From contig NZ_JAABNP010000014.1 of NCBI RefSeq assembly GCF_009928485.1, forward strand, positions 1 through 64,000: a stretch of DNA of 64,000 nucleotides. The letters run 5' to 3'. A program made the translations under genes and the position numbers. This DNA is from Clostridium sp. C2-6-12 (GTDB taxonomy: Bacteria; Bacillota; Clostridia; Clostridiales; Clostridiaceae). This document shows positions 1 through 8,283 of this stretch, in pieces; positions within the stretch are counted from its first letter, which is position 1, and each line of letters starts with the position of its first letter. Under the pieces are notes generated by a model. That model did not search any database, was not told where the DNA came from, and saw only the letters and a program-made list of their open reading frames with translations.

Positions 1-20
1 TTTATAGTAGTCTTGTTCAT
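1..20 (-). CDS. Start of an unidentified minus-strand gene (cut by window edge)
   Basis: On the minus strand an ATG at 20-18 reads MNKTTI and runs off the left edge. A good ribosome binding site (AAGGAG, reverse complement of about 31-36) lies about 10 bases before it. Only six codons are visible, so no function can be given. Its start overlaps the stop codon of the small ORF at 20-103 as TAATG, which suggests translational coupling. Confidence 0.55.
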
Positions 21-103
21 TACGTTTCTCTCCTTCTTAAGGGGGTATTATTAAGCCTCGCAAACCTATTGTATTTCCTAAGGTTGAGAAGCGCAATGTT
101 CAT
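20..103 (-). CDS. Possible 27-residue leader peptide ORF, coupled to the next gene
   Basis: The minus strand reads ATG at 103 through 27 codons to a TAA that shares bases with the ATG of the following gene. The peptide is basic and leucine/arginine/asparagine-rich (MNIALLNLRKYNRFARLNN, then TPLRRRET). The stretch is clearly more GC-rich than the window and uses AGG, GCG, CTC and CCC, which are rare in neighbouring genes. No strong ribosome binding site is visible before its ATG. It could be a regulatory leader peptide or a conserved nucleotide element that happens to be open. I do not recognise the peptide family with certainty. Confidence 0.4.
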   Translation of the reverse strand: MNIALLNLRKYNRFARLNNTPLRRRET

Positions 104-151
104 ATAACTTAACAGATCGTAAAATAGTTAAGGGGGAGAAAAATTAAACTT

Positions 152-1114
152 ATGATAAAGTATTTACAAACAAAAACATTTAAAATGGTTTGCTCTGCTA
201 CAATAGCAATTATCATATCAAATTATTTTGGATTACAATTTGGAGTAACCTCTGGGATAATTTCAATACTTAGTATTCAAGATACAAAAAAGGAAGCATT
301 ACTAATTGGTGGAAAGAGAATGATTTCATCTACCATAGCTATACTTTTATCTTATGTGCTTTATGTATTTCTTGGAAATAATCCAATTGTATTTGGTCTA
401 TTTTTGCTTATATTTATTCCAATAACCAAGGCTTTAAATATAAGTGAAGGAATGGTGGTTGGAGCTGTATTATCAACTCATCTATTAATTAGTTCTCATA
501 TTGATACTTCTTGGATTATTAATGAAGAAAAGCTAAATGCTATTGGAATTGGAGTTGCATTGATTTTTAATTTATATACTCCTTCTCTAGAAAATGAATT
601 TGAAAAAAATAAAGCAAGAATTGAAGATTATTTTAGAGCTATGATTTCAGACATGGCAGTAAGCCTAATGACTCAATCTGTACCTATGTATGAGCAAAGT
701 GTACTTTTAAGTGCAGAAAGATTAATTAAGGAAACCAAAGCTTTAGCTCAAAAAATAAACAATAATAATTTATTTAAAAGTAATGATTATTATATAAGCT
801 ATATTGATATGAGAATAATACAGCTGGAAACTATAAAAAGAATGAAAAGGCATTTTTCAAGATTTTATATGGCCTATGAGCAGACTAGAATATTATCAGA
901 ATTTACTAATGAAGTGGCTTTAAATATTCATGAAGATAATGATTGTGTTGAACTTATTGATAAGCTTAATCGTCTAAGAAAGGAATACGAAAATATGGAA
1001 TTGCCAAAGAACAGAACAGAATTTGAAAATAGGGCTTTGCTATTTCAGTTTTTAAATGACTTAGAAGATTTTTTGAATGTTAAAAGGGAATTTAAGGAAT
1101 TGTTTAAAAATTAG
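152..1114 (+). CDS. Aromatic acid exporter-like membrane protein (ArAE_1/FUSC type)
   Basis: A 320-residue protein with about four to five hydrophobic helices in the first 150 residues and a soluble, helical C-terminal half (about 150-320). This layout, with an early hydrophobic segment around TSGIISILSIQDTKKEAL, matches the Gram-positive ArAE_1 plus ArAE_1 C-terminal family (related to FUSC/YhfK efflux proteins). The family is proposed to export aromatic acids or similar compounds; the substrate here is unknown. The start is an ATG with AGGGGGAGA at 131-139. It is divergent from the gene at the left edge, and CTTAAC/GTTAAG half-sites at 108-113 and 127-132 in the shared upstream region could be an operator. 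Confidence 0.75.
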   Translation: MIKYLQTKTFKMVCSATIAIIISNYFGLQFGVTSGIISILSIQDTKKEALLIGGKRMISSTIAILLSYVLYVFLGNNPIVFGLFLLIFIPITKALNISEGMVVGAVLSTHLLISSHIDTSWIINEEKLNAIGIGVALIFNLYTPSLENEFEKNKARIEDYFRAMISDMAVSLMTQSVPMYEQSVLLSAERLIKETKALAQKINNNNLFKSNDYYISYIDMRIIQLETIKRMKRHFSRFYMAYEQTRILSEFTNEVALNIHEDNDCVELIDKLNRLRKEYENMELPKNRTEFENRALLFQFLNDLEDFLNVKREFKELFKN

Positions 1115-1217
1115 ATGGAAAATATTTTAGATATATAAGCTAAAGAATGTTGATTTACATTTATTGAATAATCTTCATAAATTACATATAATTAATATAT
1201 GTAAGGCGGTGATATTT

Positions 1218-1610
1218 ATGGACACTAGTTGGATGGGGCAGTATACTAAAAAAGTATCAGAAAGTATAGACAATGATTCGAAAACTAAATTTAATCATGA
1301 AGAAGTTGAAAAAAGTTGTGAGGATATTATACGAGAATTAAATAAAAATTTTGAAAAAAATAAATTACATTATAAAGCGTTGTATCACAAAGAAAAAAAT
1401 ATACTTGAGTTTCCAGATAATAAGAAATTATATTTTGATTATTTAAATGGAGATTCTGTTATAAAATTTAAAGCAATGAATGATGAAAAATGCTATAGTG
1501 AATTTGAAATAACAATTAATTCAAAAAATAATAAATATACATATATGAATACGAATTATAATTCATTATATGAGGTCATTAATAAATTGCTTGAAGATGC
1601 ATTAAAATAA
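1218..1610 (+). CDS. Hypothetical protein, 130 aa
   Basis: I prefer the ATG at 1218 (MDTSWMGQYTKKVSES) over the longer reading from 1164, because AAGGCGGTG at 1203-1211 is placed correctly for it. The product is hydrophilic and Lys/Glu/Asn-rich, with no signal peptide or membrane segment and a C-terminal half rich in short beta-like segments (KLYFDYLNGDSVIKFKAM). I do not recognise a family. It is followed by a weak terminator, so it is probably monocistronic or the last gene of a unit with the exporter-like gene 103 bases upstream. Confidence 0.6.
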   Translation: MDTSWMGQYTKKVSESIDNDSKTKFNHEEVEKSCEDIIRELNKNFEKNKLHYKALYHKEKNILEFPDNKKLYFDYLNGDSVIKFKAMNDEKCYSEFEITINSKNNKYTYMNTNYNSLYEVINKLLEDALK

Positions 1611-1613
1611 TTG

Positions 1614-1655
1614 GTAAAGAGATCCCTATATTAATAAATAGCGGATCTTTTACTA
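1614..1655 (+). terminator. Probable intrinsic terminator
   Basis: GTAAAGAGATCC (1614-1625) pairs, with one bulge, with GGATCTTTTAC (1643-1653); the inner CTAT/ATAG can extend the stem. The T-rich part lies inside the right arm, so it is only moderately convincing. Confidence 0.45.
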
Positions 1656-1847
1656 TGTTATGAATAATATTTAAATAATTCTGTACAAAACTTCTAGTTA
1701 TCAGAAATAGGGTAAAATAATAGTTTTGTTTTTATACCTAATGCACAATATATACGTTAGTAAAGTACATATGATTATAGAATTTAAAATGATATAATTT
1801 CAAATAAATAATTTATAATTTAATTTTAGATTTTATGGGGTGTGAAA

Positions 1848-2651
1848 ATGAAAGTATATATACTTAATACAGGATATTTAGAAACGGATAAAAATAATGT
1901 TGTAGGTAGTGCAACTCTAGGAACCTATAGTAAGCCTTATGTGAAAAATAAGTGGATAAAATTGCCAGTTATGTCGATTTTAATAGATCATCCAAGTGGT
2001 AAAATCTTATATGACTTAGGCAGCAATCCAAATGCTATGAAAGGGTATTGGCCTAAAAATCTTCAGGAAATATATCCATTATATCAAACAGAGGAAGAAA
2101 GAATAGAAAATCAATTGGCTTTTTGTGGAACTAAACCAGAAGAAATTAAGAAGGTAATAATTTCACACATGCACTTAGACCATGCAGGAAATCTTGAGCT
2201 GTTTAAGCATGCAGATATATATGTTTCAAAAGCTGACTTTATGCATGCACAAACTCAGGTAAGAATTAATCCAGATCCTTTGACACATGGCGGGTATATA
2301 AAAGCAGATTTAGATGTTTCAGTAAAGCAGTATCATTTGATTGATGAAGATTTTGAATTTGAAGAAGGAATAGAAATCATAAATCTTCCAGGACATACTC
2401 CTGGCTTGCTTGGATTGGTAATTCATTTAGAAAAGGAAGGAACTTTAATTTTTCCACAAGATTGCGTATATACTTCAGAAATTTATGGACCTCCAGTTAA
2501 AGTTTCAGGGTTACTTTATGATAGCCTTTCATTTTTTAAGTCAGTTAATAAAGTAAAAGCACTAGAAAAGAAATATAACGGGAAAGTATTTTTTGCACAT
2601 GACTATGAATTTTTTCAGACTATAAAGGTCGCACCTGAATTTTATGAATAG
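1848..2651 (+). CDS. MBL-fold hydrolase, N-acyl homoserine lactonase-like
   Basis: A 267-residue metallo-beta-lactamase fold protein. The signature HMHLDH is at residues 107-112 (zinc ligands H107, H109, D111, H112), followed by GHTPG with H183, FPQD with D205, and a late FAHDYEF histidine. That set, the length and the N-terminal MKVYILNTGYLE layout fit the AttM/AiiA-like lactonase family (quorum-signal lactonases and relatives). In clostridia the real substrate may be another lactone or ester. The ATG at 1848 is chosen over a GTG at 1842, which lies inside the GGGGTGTG ribosome binding region. No signal peptide, so cytoplasmic. A strong bidirectional terminator follows. Confidence 0.8.
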   Translation: MKVYILNTGYLETDKNNVVGSATLGTYSKPYVKNKWIKLPVMSILIDHPSGKILYDLGSNPNAMKGYWPKNLQEIYPLYQTEEERIENQLAFCGTKPEEIKKVIISHMHLDHAGNLELFKHADIYVSKADFMHAQTQVRINPDPLTHGGYIKADLDVSVKQYHLIDEDFEFEEGIEIINLPGHTPGLLGLVIHLEKEGTLIFPQDCVYTSEIYGPPVKVSGLLYDSLSFFKSVNKVKALEKKYNGKVFFAHDYEFFQTIKVAPEFYE

Positions 2652-2684
2652 TCCATGATTTTTTAATGAAAATATTGTATGATT

Positions 2685-2746
2685 ATTCAAATTTCAAGAA
2701 CATAAGTAAAGAGATTTTTCTTTATTTATGTTCTTGAAATTTGAAT
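2685..2746. terminator. Long bidirectional terminator hairpin
   Basis: Arms 2685-2711 and 2720-2746 pair over 27 bases with one G-T wobble and enclose a short T-rich loop. It lies between convergent genes (plus gene ending 2651, minus gene ending 2807) and can serve both strands. Confidence 0.75.
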
Positions 2747-2806
2747 ATGTATATTTAGAATAATTATGACTTAAGAATAAACGAACGAAAAATATTTTTC
2801 TTAAAC

Positions 2807-3034
2807 TTATTTGCTGAATAATGAACCAGGCTTTTTATGCCACTTTTTATTGGTATAGTCTTTAATATAGAAACGTGTAATCTCGCCACAGTTTAGGCAT
2901 ATATCACAATACATTTGAACAGACCCTATAAATAAACCTTTTTTATAAGATGGTCCAATATTCCCTGTTTCTGCACTTTGTCCAATTGAAACTCCCTCTT
3001 CAATATTAGTATTACCACAATGAGGACAATCCAT
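2807..3034 (-). CDS. Small zinc-ribbon protein
   Basis: 75 residues from the ATG at 3034, chosen because AAGGTGGAG stands about 8 bases before it; a reading starting at 3055 would place the ribosome binding site inside the gene. Two cysteine pairs, CPHC near the N-terminus and CDICLNC around residue 43-49, form a likely structural zinc ribbon with a linker of about 40 residues. The rest is polar. Function unknown. It lies 65 bases downstream of the HD-domain gene on the same strand and may be cotranscribed with it. Confidence 0.65.
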   Translation of the reverse strand: MDCPHCGNTNIEEGVSIGQSAETGNIGPSYKKGLFIGSVQMYCDICLNCGEITRFYIKDYTNKKWHKKPGSLFSK

Positions 3035-3099
3035 TTCGTTAACTCCACCTTTCAATAAATGCTAATTTCTATATAATAAACAATACTTTATATTTAGTT

Positions 3100-3741
3100 T
3101 TATAAATTAAAAGTATTCTCAACAACACCTGGTAATATACTATATACAGATTTGCCTATTTTTTCTTCAAAATAATTTTGTAGTTCCATGAAAGCTTTCC
3201 ATTTAGGAACACTATATTCGTTTACACCATGTCGCAGAGCAACATCAATCAGTCTTTTTTCTATTAGTGAAAAACCATTGTGCAAGGCTAATGCGTCACA
3301 CAATTGTATTAATTTATCATAATCATTATATTCAACCTTATTAAAATAATTTTCAACAAACTCATATTCTTCGTCAGTACAGTTCTTATTTACAATATCG
3401 TCAATATCATAAATACTTTTACTCGGACAAGAATGGGTCATGCATATCTTTGCTAATAAATCATAACCTAATTTTTTAGCATAATTATAGCCACCTAAAA
3501 TATGTACCATTGTTGTTATTCCGTATTTAAGGCTGTCTCTTCTCCCAAAATCATGAAGTAATCCTAGTATATATGCTACCTCAGAATCCATATCTTCACA
3601 ATTTTCTGCTATTAGTTTTGCTGCGTCAGCAACAAAAAGTGAATGTTGCACCCATGGACCTGGAAACAGAATTTCAGCTTCCTTTAGTAATTGCCTTGCA
3701 TCTTCTAATGTTGGAACTTTATGTTTATAACATTCATTCAT
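3100..3741 (-). CDS. HD-domain metal-dependent phosphohydrolase-like protein
   Basis: 213 residues with H33 in the first helix and the HD dyad (LLHDFGRR, H63-D64), followed by MTHSCPS (H about 108) and a D in LIQLCDALA. These are the metal-binding positions of the HD superfamily, which hydrolyses phosphates of nucleotides or signalling molecules. Substrate unknown; the segment resembles small HD hydrolases of the YfbR/NudF-neighbour type only in general. The start is ATG with GGAGATG 8 bases before it. No membrane segment. Confidence 0.7.
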   Translation of the reverse strand: MNECYKHKVPTLEDARQLLKEAEILFPGPWVQHSLFVADAAKLIAENCEDMDSEVAYILGLLHDFGRRDSLKYGITTMVHILGGYNYAKKLGYDLLAKICMTHSCPSKSIYDIDDIVNKNCTDEEYEFVENYFNKVEYNDYDKLIQLCDALALHNGFSLIEKRLIDVALRHGVNEYSVPKWKAFMELQNYFEEKIGKSVYSILPGVVENTFNL

Positions 3742-3900
3742 ATATGTGCATCTCCGTTTTCATAGAATAATTAAAATATATTACTAGTATGTATAAATTG
3801 TAACATAAATTGTAAAAGGGAAAGATTAAAATTTTAAAGGATTTTATTTTTGTTAATTATTACAATAAATATAATTAAGCGGCTATTGTAGTATATTAAT

Positions 3901-3930
3901 AAATCGCTAATTCATCAAAAAAAGCGATTT
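3901..3930 (-). terminator. Weak hairpin downstream of the AraC-VOC gene
   Basis: AAATCGCT (3901-3908) and AGCGATTT (3923-3930) are perfect 8-base inverted arms just past the stop codon of the minus gene. The minus-strand 3' flank (ATTAAT) is not a clear T run, so termination is only possible. Confidence 0.35.
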
Positions 3931-3949
3931 ATAAACTATTTATTATGTT

Positions 3950-4741
3950 TTATATTTCAAAGAACCTTAGAATGCTTCCATCAATAGTTGTTACTTGACA
4001 TGATTTACCTCCCCATGGTTCGGAGATAACTTCAGTTATTTGATTCCAACCACTATTCTTTACAAAGCAATATAGCTGCTCAATGCCTTGAACGAGCATG
4101 AAACCTACTACTATTGGTAAGCATTCACCTTTAAACATATGAATTCCTGTGAAAGGAGCTATATGCAAGGCTTCAATTTCAATTGGAATATTATTTAAAC
4201 ATCCATAGGTTCCTTGTCCATTTTCATCCCTTGACTCAATTTGCCCATACCATCCTAAAACTTCCGTAAACCATTTTAATGTTTTATCCATATCTAAGGT
4301 GTAATAAACTGCTCCTGTTTCTTTTACAACATAACCTCTTTTACTAAAATCATTCATAATTTCTTTTCCTCCTGACAAATTAGATTTTACAGATATACGA
4401 GAAAATATATTCAAGCTTAGCTTGTTTTTTCTTGCAGTTGATGGAGTGACACCATGAAATCTTGAAAATGCTCTTGTGAAGCTTTCATTTGTTTCATATC
4501 CATATTTAAGTGCAATTTCTAAAATATTAGTGTTGTTATCCCAAAGTTCATAGCCTGCTAAAGTTAATCTGCGATTCCTAATATATTCGCCTACAGTACA
4601 ATTACATAGTATTGCAAACATACGCTGAAAGTTATAACTAGATACATATAGTTTTGAAGATATTATTTCACTATTTAGTTCCTGTTCTATATTTTCTTCA
4701 ATATAGTCAATTGAAGCTTGAATACATTCTATCCAGTCCAT
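3950..4741 (-). CDS. AraC-family regulator fused to a VOC/glyoxalase-like domain
   Basis: 263 residues. Residues about 8-105 carry the paired helix-turn-helix of AraC/XylS proteins (LTLAGYELWDNNTNILEIALKYGYETNESFTRAFSRFHGVTPSTAR). Residues about 130-263 (from YVVKETGAVYYTLDMDKTLKWFTEVLGWYGQIESRD) look like a vicinal-oxygen-chelate domain of the glyoxalase/bleomycin-resistance fold, here probably a ligand sensor. GyrI-type or cupin effector domains are more usual partners of this HTH. The start ATG has AAGGAGG 7 bases before it. It faces away from the sigma-factor operon across 299 bases with no other gene. Target unknown. Confidence 0.75.
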   Translation of the reverse strand: MDWIECIQASIDYIEENIEQELNSEIISSKLYVSSYNFQRMFAILCNCTVGEYIRNRRLTLAGYELWDNNTNILEIALKYGYETNESFTRAFSRFHGVTPSTARKNKLSLNIFSRISVKSNLSGGKEIMNDFSKRGYVVKETGAVYYTLDMDKTLKWFTEVLGWYGQIESRDENGQGTYGCLNNIPIEIEALHIAPFTGIHMFKGECLPIVVGFMLVQGIEQLYCFVKNSGWNQITEVISEPWGGKSCQVTTIDGSILRFFEI

Positions 4742-5040
4742 GCTTTAACCTCCTTCTGAATATAATCTTATCAAATCTAAACTCATTATTCTTGACATTT
4801 TCTGTATAGTTTTGTTCACTTATACAATAATAAATTAATTACAACATTTTTAATTTTTTAGGTCAAATGTAATTTAGAAGATAGAAGAAGTTATTAGTTG
4901 GCAAAAAACAAATATATGCATATAAGGTTTGGGAAATTTATTAACAAAAGTTTCAAATTGCTTGTTCACCTTTTATCCTCTTCAATAGTTATATAAATGT
5001 GGTACCATTAATTAGTAAAGAAATCAAGGAGGGATGAAAC

Positions 5041-5526
5041 ATAAAAGATGATATATACAGACTGATAAAAAAGGATTTGTCCCTAATATATAAGTATCTA
5101 ATTTCAATAGGAGCTGCTAAAGAGGATGCAGAAGATATAGTTCAGGAGACCTTTATTAAAGCTTATGAAAATATTGATATTTTAATAGATGGAAATATAA
5201 AGGCTTGGATGTTTAAGGTTTCTATTAATAAATTTTATACCTTATATAAAAAGAGTAAGGTAAATATAAGCTTAACAGATGAATTGTCAGTTGCTATTGA
5301 AGGTGATTTTAACATTGGACATATAGATAATGCTATAGAAATGAACAGAGTTTTAGATTTATTGAAAGAAAGTGAAAAAAATCTATTGGTTTTAAAATAT
5401 AGCATGGGATTATCATATAAAAATATAGGCAATCTTCTTAATATTGAAGAAGGTTCAGCTAAAACTTTATGTTATAGGGCAAGGAATAAATTTAAAGAAA
5501 TATGGGAAGGTGAAAATTGTGAGTAA
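5041..5526 (+). CDS. ECF-type RNA polymerase sigma factor, apparent AUA start
   Basis: A sigma-70 family protein of about 161 residues: region 2 (EDAEDIVQETFIKAYENID, then IKAWMFKVSINKF) and region 4 (LLVLKYSMGLSYKNIGNLLNIEEGSAKTLCYRARNKFKE). The first ATG/GTG/TTG in frame is a TTG at 5077, which has no proper ribosome binding site and would drop conserved residues. The reading frame is open back to a TGA at 5035, and AAGGAGGG (5026-5033) is placed 7 bases before an ATA at 5041 that would give IKDDIYRLIKKDLSLIYKYL, a normal ECF N-terminus. The two ATGs near it (5034, 5048) run out of frame into early stops. It overlaps its anti-sigma gene. Confidence 0.8.
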   Translation: MKDDIYRLIKKDLSLIYKYLISIGAAKEDAEDIVQETFIKAYENIDILIDGNIKAWMFKVSINKFYTLYKKSKVNISLTDELSVAIEGDFNIGHIDNAIEMNRVLDLLKESEKNLLVLKYSMGLSYKNIGNLLNIEEGSAKTLCYRARNKFKEIWEGENCE

Positions 5527-6526
5527 AGATATTGAAGATATATTTTCAGATAAAATGGAAGCTGAAATAACAGAGGAAATAAAAAAGAAAAGAAATAGAT
5601 TAAATTTGAAGCTTATAATAATATCAGTTATTTCAACGATTGTTATAATTGTTACTGGAATATTTGGATTAAACTATGCGAGTGAAAAATATATTAACGA
5701 TTCATATCGTAAGGATTATGAGATAAAATTATTGGAATATGAAATTAAACACCCAAATGAATTTATAGGAAAAGAAAACTGCAGAGAAACAGGATATTTT
5801 AAATTTGAAACTACTTATGAGTACGGAAAAAGACTTGGAAGTAAGATTATATATGCAGGATCAGATAGTTATTTAGGTGGAATTTCTAAAAATGGAGTAT
5901 CGATAAAAGGATGGCCATTGCTACAATATTCGATTAATGATACTTTAGATAAAAGATATAGTGATGTATATGGTTTAAGAAAATTATATTTTTTATATCC
6001 ATATGTTGCATATGGAAATTATATACACCAATTTCCAAGCGATGAAAATAAAATTCTAATAAATGATGAAGAAACAAAAGTAAACGACTTTAGTCTATTA
6101 GATGAAATTGATAATAATAAGATCGTTGAAATGGCGTTATCTTTTGATAAGGAATACATATATGAAGATATAAATAATATAATAGATAATAAATTAATAA
6201 CTTTTTATTGGGTCGATAATAATTCAGAAGAAGAAAAGAAAAGAGTTACTGAGGAAAAAGTTCCTACATATGATGTGGTTGGAATTAAAGCTTCTGTTAT
6301 GCCAGGACAATTTGAACATGGAACTAGAGTGTTTAGAGAGGATTTTAAAGAAGCAGTTAAAAAATTAAAGGAAATAGGACATGATCAAGATGTACAAAAT
6401 ATTGATGAAAATAATTTTAAAATTAGTGGAATTGTTGTTGTAGGAAGTCCTAAAGAAATTAAGGCACTTCAAAATAATCCTATGATAAAACATGCAATAA
6501 TAGGAAATGTAGTTGATAAATATTAA
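5519..6526 (+). CDS. Membrane anti-sigma factor (Sigma_reg_N / Sigma_reg_C type)
   Basis: 335 residues from a GTG at 5519 that has GGGAAGGTG before it and overlaps the sigma gene by 8 bases, a typical coupled pair. Residues 1-30 are cytoplasmic and charged (sigma-binding side), 31-53 form one membrane helix (LKLIIISVISTIVIIVTGIFG), and the large remainder is extracytoplasmic. The domain after the helix and the C-terminal part (about 190-330, ending with VVGSPKEIKALQNNPMIKHA) fit the sigma factor regulator N- and C-terminal families. It should hold the ECF factor until an envelope signal is sensed; the signal is not visible here. Confidence 0.75.
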   Translation: MSKDIEDIFSDKMEAEITEEIKKKRNRLNLKLIIISVISTIVIIVTGIFGLNYASEKYINDSYRKDYEIKLLEYEIKHPNEFIGKENCRETGYFKFETTYEYGKRLGSKIIYAGSDSYLGGISKNGVSIKGWPLLQYSINDTLDKRYSDVYGLRKLYFLYPYVAYGNYIHQFPSDENKILINDEETKVNDFSLLDEIDNNKIVEMALSFDKEYIYEDINNIIDNKLITFYWVDNNSEEEKKRVTEEKVPTYDVVGIKASVMPGQFEHGTRVFREDFKEAVKKLKEIGHDQDVQNIDENNFKISGIVVVGSPKEIKALQNNPMIKHAIIGNVVDKY

Positions 6527-6626
6527 AAAAGTGGTGATTGTCACCTTTAAAATTATATTACCGTTTAAATACAAATAAGGCTTTTTTTACTTAAGAAGTT
6601 GTTGTATAATAACATAATATATTTAT

Positions 6627-6661
6627 AAAGCTCATTTATAAAGTGGGCTTTATTTTTTATT
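6627..6661 (+). terminator. Intrinsic terminator just before an MFS gene
   Basis: AAAGCTCA (6627-6634) pairs with TGGGCTTT (6644-6651) followed by ATTTTTTATT. A TATAAT hexamer lies at 6605-6610, so this could either end the sigma/anti-sigma transcript or act as an attenuator for the transporter whose ribosome binding site begins 10 bases later. Confidence 0.55.
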
Positions 6662-6686
6662 AAGACAATTTAGAGGGGGGCTAAAA

Positions 6687-7934
6687 TTGAATATCTTTAA
6701 AACTTATAAAGGATTGCCTAAATGCATATATGCATTATTTTGTGTGCAGATAATTAACAGATTAGGTGATTTTGTAATTCCTTTTTTATCATTATTATTG
6801 ACTCAAAAACTAAATTTTACTTACTCTATGACTGGATTAATTGTAATGACAGTATCTTTAGTTGCAGTTCCAGCATCTTTATTAGGTGGAAGATTTGCAG
6901 ATGTTATAAGCAGAAGAAAGACATATTTATTTGGACAGGGAATAGCTGCTTTAGCGATTTTGACTTGTGGAATTATTAACAATTCTATAGCAATTATTAT
7001 ATTGATAATAATATCAGCATTTTTTAATGGTTTTGTTAGACCAACCATATCAGCAATCACAGCAGATGTGTTGTCCCCAAATAAACGCCAGATTGGTTCG
7101 TCATTAACTTATTTAGGTATAAATATAGGAGTAGCCTTAGGACCTATAATAGCAGGATTTTTATTTAATAATTATCTTTCATTGCTATTTATTTTAGACG
7201 CTATATCTTCATTTATAGCAATAGGAATTTTTTATATTTATGTAGAAGAGACAAAGCCTAAAACAGGAGAAATGGAAGAGAAAAATTCAAAAGAAAAAGA
7301 AGCATCAGGTAATTTGCTTGAAGTATTACTAAAAAGGCCAAGTCTTACTTTCTTTTTATTAATAAATATGTGTTTTAGTTTTGCTTATAGTCAAACTATA
7401 TTTTCACTTCCAATGATGATGAATAAAGTTTTTAAAGAAAATGGAGCAACTTATTATGGATATTTGATGAGTACAAATGCAATAACTGTAATATTTTTGA
7501 CTGTTTTAGTTATTTCAATTACTAAAAGATTTAAAACTCTTGTGAATTTAATAATTGCAGGAATATTCTATATGATAGGCTTTGGAATGATAGGGATAAT
7601 TGGGAAGTCTTTTTATTTATTTATATTTTCAACTATATTATGGTCAATCGGGGAAGTTATTGCAGCTACAAATAATGGTGTATATTTAGCTAATAACAGT
7701 CCTAAAAATTTTAGAGCTAGAATTGGTGGCGTAAATAATTTAATGCATGCCTTATCTAATGCAGTAGGAACTTCTGTCGTTGGAAGATACATAGACTCTT
7801 ATGGGATAAATAAGGTTTGGTCATTAGTGTTTATTGTAGTTTTTATGGGTATAATTCTTATGGCAATATTACATATGTATAATTTAAATAGTGATAAAAA
7901 GCATGTTCTAAATGTTCAAAATATACACCTATAA
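6687..7934 (+). CDS. MFS transporter, drug/metabolite exporter type
   Basis: 415 residues with about 12 membrane helices. The loop between helices 2 and 3 carries the MFS motif A in the form GGRFADVISRRKTYLFG. A central cytoplasmic loop (about 190-210, EETKPKTGEMEEKNSKEKEA) separates the two six-helix halves. The substrate cannot be inferred. The start is TTG at 6687 with GAGGGGGGC before it. The last codons (ATA CAC CTA TAA) coincide with the beginning of the repeat cluster that follows, so the C-terminus may have been reshaped by the repeat. Confidence 0.8.
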   Translation: MNIFKTYKGLPKCIYALFCVQIINRLGDFVIPFLSLLLTQKLNFTYSMTGLIVMTVSLVAVPASLLGGRFADVISRRKTYLFGQGIAALAILTCGIINNSIAIIILIIISAFFNGFVRPTISAITADVLSPNKRQIGSSLTYLGINIGVALGPIIAGFLFNNYLSLLFILDAISSFIAIGIFYIYVEETKPKTGEMEEKNSKEKEASGNLLEVLLKRPSLTFFLLINMCFSFAYSQTIFSLPMMMNKVFKENGATYYGYLMSTNAITVIFLTVLVISITKRFKTLVNLIIAGIFYMIGFGMIGIIGKSFYLFIFSTILWSIGEVIAATNNGVYLANNSPKNFRARIGGVNNLMHALSNAVGTSVVGRYIDSYGINKVWSLVFIVVFMGIILMAILHMYNLNSDKKHVLNVQNIHL

Positions 7935-8133
7935 AAAGAGCAGCTATGCTGCGATTCGGAACTTTTCACCCATAAAAAGAGCAGCTATGCACTTCTAAAA
8001 GGAGCAGCTATGCTGCAATACGGAACTTTCCTGCGATTCGGAACTTTTCACCTATAAAAAGAGCAGCTATGCACATATGAAAAGAGTGACTATGCCACAA
8101 TACGGAACTTCTCTGCAATTCGAAATTTATCTC
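7926..8133. repeat. Cluster of short interspersed direct repeats with a terminator-like core
   Basis: A GAGCAGCTATGC core appears at 7938-7949, 7979-7990, 8002-8013 and 8061-8072, with a decayed copy at 8084-8095. A companion TGCRATWCGGAACTT appears at 7950-7964, 8014-8028, 8032-8046, 8096-8110 and 8114-8128 (the last two degenerate). CACCYATAAAAA joins some units. On the minus strand the core reads GCAGCATAGCTGCTCTTTTT, a 5-base hairpin followed by a T run. Order and spacing of the two elements are irregular, so this is not a CRISPR array; it looks like a family of small intergenic repeat units. It is more GC-rich than its surroundings. Confidence 0.75.
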
Positions 8134-8194
8134 CAATAAGGAGATTGTATACTACATGAGATAATGAAAATATTAGAAGTGTTAAAAGTTACAA

Positions 8195-8223
8195 TTGACA
8201 CAAATTTATGGAAGTAGTACAAT
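8195..8223 (+). promoter_or_regulatory. Sigma-A type promoter for the rsgA-like leader
   Basis: TTGACA at 8195-8200, a 17-base spacer, and TACAAT at 8218-8223. Transcription would start near 8230, giving a leader of about 440 bases before the GTPase gene. Confidence 0.7.
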
Positions 8224-8283
8224 TGTTTTATAAAAGAATTTATTGTAAAATTTCAATATGTTCTATGAAAGGAGAAATGTGAT

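Noticed and set aside
3573..3770. Plus-strand ORF of 65 codons opposite the HD-domain gene
   Set aside because: Complete overlap with a well-supported gene, no ribosome binding site, and composition typical of antisense reading.
4792..4826. TTGACA near TATACA as a promoter for the sigma operon
   Set aside because: The spacer is 23 bases, too long, and the sigma gene is more than 200 bases away.
7926..8133. Possible CRISPR array
   Set aside because: Repeats are short, of two kinds, irregularly ordered and partly adjacent, without unique spacers of constant length, and no cas genes are near.
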